A stretch of 13,506 nt of DNA. It comes from CALJIC01 sp039805565 (GTDB lineage Bacteria; Chloroflexota; Chloroflexia; Chloroflexales; Roseiflexaceae). Where the stretch lies: positions 1 through 13,506 of the forward strand of contig JBDLTZ010000163.1 in NCBI GenBank assembly GCA_039805565.1, read 5' to 3'. The position numbers and the translations under genes were made by a program. Below the pieces are notes generated by a model. It ran no database searches, had not been told where the DNA came from, and saw only the letters and a program-made list of their open reading frames with translations. Below are positions 12,525 through 13,506 of the stretch, in pieces; the first letter of the stretch is position 1; each line of letters opens with the position of its first letter.

Positions 12525-13506
12525 ATGGGCGAACTCGCCCCCTATCCAGCCATGCCGCTGGTGCATCAGCCCGACGAGTCCGACCGGCTCGCCGGGCCGA
12601 TTCGCGCTTGGCTGGAAGCGAAGAGTGGCCGAACCGGTAGCGCGAAGACCGAGCGTGCCTATATGGACACTTTGGCGAACTTCCGTGCAGCGCTGGCCGC
12701 TGCTGGCCTCGACCTCGACGCAGGCTCCGCACAAGTGGCGCTCGTTGCCCAAGCGTGGGCTGCCGCCGGCGATCCAGCCCCCTCCACGCACAACCAGCGA
12801 TTGGCGATCGTGTCGAGCTTCTATACCTTCGCCGAGCGACGCGGTCTGTTCGTGGGCGGCAACCCAATTCGCCTTGTGGATCGTCGGCCGGTCCAAGCAT
12901 ACGCGAGTGCTGAGCCGCTGAGTGGCGTGCTCGTCGAGCAGCGACTGCGGGCGATCGACCGTGGCACGTTGGTGGGTAAGCGCGATTACGCGCTCCTGGC
13001 GGTGTTCTTGCAGACCGGGCGCCGGCTTTCGGAGGTAGCGGCACTCAAGTGGAGGGACATCACACTCACTGACGAGCGCGTGACGTTAGTCTTCCGGCAC
13101 GCAAAGGGCGGCAAGATGTTTCGTGATACGTTGCCCCGGGCGACGAGCGTGGCGCTCCTGCACTGGCTCCATACGTTGCATGGCCCGGCGCTTGGGGACT
13201 TGGCTCACGATACTCCTTTGTGGGTAAGCCTCTCGCGCAATGGCACCGCTGGACATGAGCTTTCGCGTCGGGCGATCGCTCGGATTTGCGAGGAGCGTGT
13301 GGGGACGAGCAAGGTGCATGCGCTGCGACATACCTTCGCGCGGGCTATGGAAACCGCCGGTGCGAAGGTGAGTGACATTCAGGCCCGCCTGGGACACGCA
13401 AGCATGGCGACGACTGGGCAGTATCTCGCCGCACTCCGTGCGGCCGAGAACCCGTATGGCGAGGCACTTGAGGTGATGTTTGGTATGTGTGCAGGGGACG
13501 AGCTCC
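12525..13506 (+). CDS. Tyrosine recombinase / phage-type integrase, 3' end cut by window edge
   Basis: Open from the ATG at 12525 to the last base (327 codons). The start follows GGGG at five bases. Residues about 25-115 resemble the helical core-binding (SAM-like) domain ('TERAYMDTLANFRAALAA', 'NQRLAIVSSFYTFAERRGL'). The catalytic domain has R167 in TGRRLSE, K194 in HAKGGK, H265-x-x-R268 in HALRH, H291 in LGHAS and the nucleophile Y300 in TTGQYL, a complete RKHRHY set. 27 residues follow the tyrosine, so the gene is probably nearly complete. It would catalyse site-specific strand exchange, as integrases of islands or XerC/D-like resolvases do. It reads away from the transfer genes. Whether it mobilises this DNA or belongs to a neighbour cannot be decided here. 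Confidence 0.92.
   Translation, partial: MGELAPYPAMPLVHQPDESDRLAGPIRAWLEAKSGRTGSAKTERAYMDTLANFRAALAAAGLDLDAGSAQVALVAQAWAAAGDPAPSTHNQRLAIVSSFYTFAERRGLFVGGNPIRLVDRRPVQAYASAEPLSGVLVEQRLRAIDRGTLVGKRDYALLAVFLQTGRRLSEVAALKWRDITLTDERVTLVFRHAKGGKMFRDTLPRATSVALLHWLHTLHGPALGDLAHDTPLWVSLSRNGTAGHELSRRAIARICEERVGTSKVHALRHTFARAMETAGAKVSDIQARLGHASMATTGQYLAALRAAENPYGEALEVMFGMCAGDEL

Noticed and set aside
1..13506. CRISPR arrays, tRNA or rRNA genes, intact insertion sequences
   Set aside because: I looked for regularly spaced 25-40 base repeats, tRNA-like cloverleaf segments and transposase motifs by eye and saw none. Short or diverged cases could be missed without a computed search.

Overview
The window is high-GC bacterial accessory DNA made of at least three blocks of different base composition. 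No ribosomal, tRNA or housekeeping gene is visible, so the host can only be guessed. The pairing of a Replic_Relax-type protein with a large TraG/VirD4-type ATPase, and the style of the HerA (DUF87) remnant, remind me of high-GC Chloroflexota or Actinomycetota. This is low-confidence inference.

Block 1 (1-4680, + strand). The 3' part of an ImmA/IrrE-type zinc peptidase gene is followed by about 230 bases of AT-richer, palindrome-rich regulatory DNA. A tight four-gene operon follows (802-4626; gaps of 12-18 bases, each gene with a strong Shine-Dalgarno site). It encodes a 207-aa protein of unknown family, a long QueC-like ATP-pyrophosphatase (463 aa), an XRE-HTH/ImmA fusion whose protease motif is HGxxH instead of HExxH, and a PIN-domain nuclease. 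A large hairpin closes the operon. QueC homologues outside queuosine synthesis are known from the anti-phage systems Qat and type IV CBASS, so I read this as a candidate, possibly undescribed, defence operon. A metal-binding but probably non-proteolytic regulator would sense or repress, a QueC-like enzyme would modify a partner, and a PIN nuclease would be the effector.

Block 2 (4814-11421, - strand, visibly the most GC-rich). In transcription order: a two-pass membrane protein with an HTH-like tail; a 1168-aa TraG/VirD4/HerA-type membrane ATPase; a Replic_Relax family protein overlapping it by four bases (GTGA); and a 218-aa Zn-ribbon/helical-repeat protein. The gap before the last gene holds seven GACGCCC repeats spaced one helical turn apart (iteron-like) and a perfect GC-only hairpin. 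This looks like the DNA-transfer or replication module of an integrative or plasmid-derived element. No relaxase or VirB4 is in view.

Block 3 (11422-13506). Mostly non-coding or decayed DNA containing the C-terminal remnant of a HerA/DUF87 ATPase and one possible small gene on the - strand. Then comes a tyrosine recombinase on the + strand with all six catalytic residues, preceded by repeated GGTCGT half-sites and running off the right edge. Taken together the window looks like part of a mobile island carrying a defence cargo operon.
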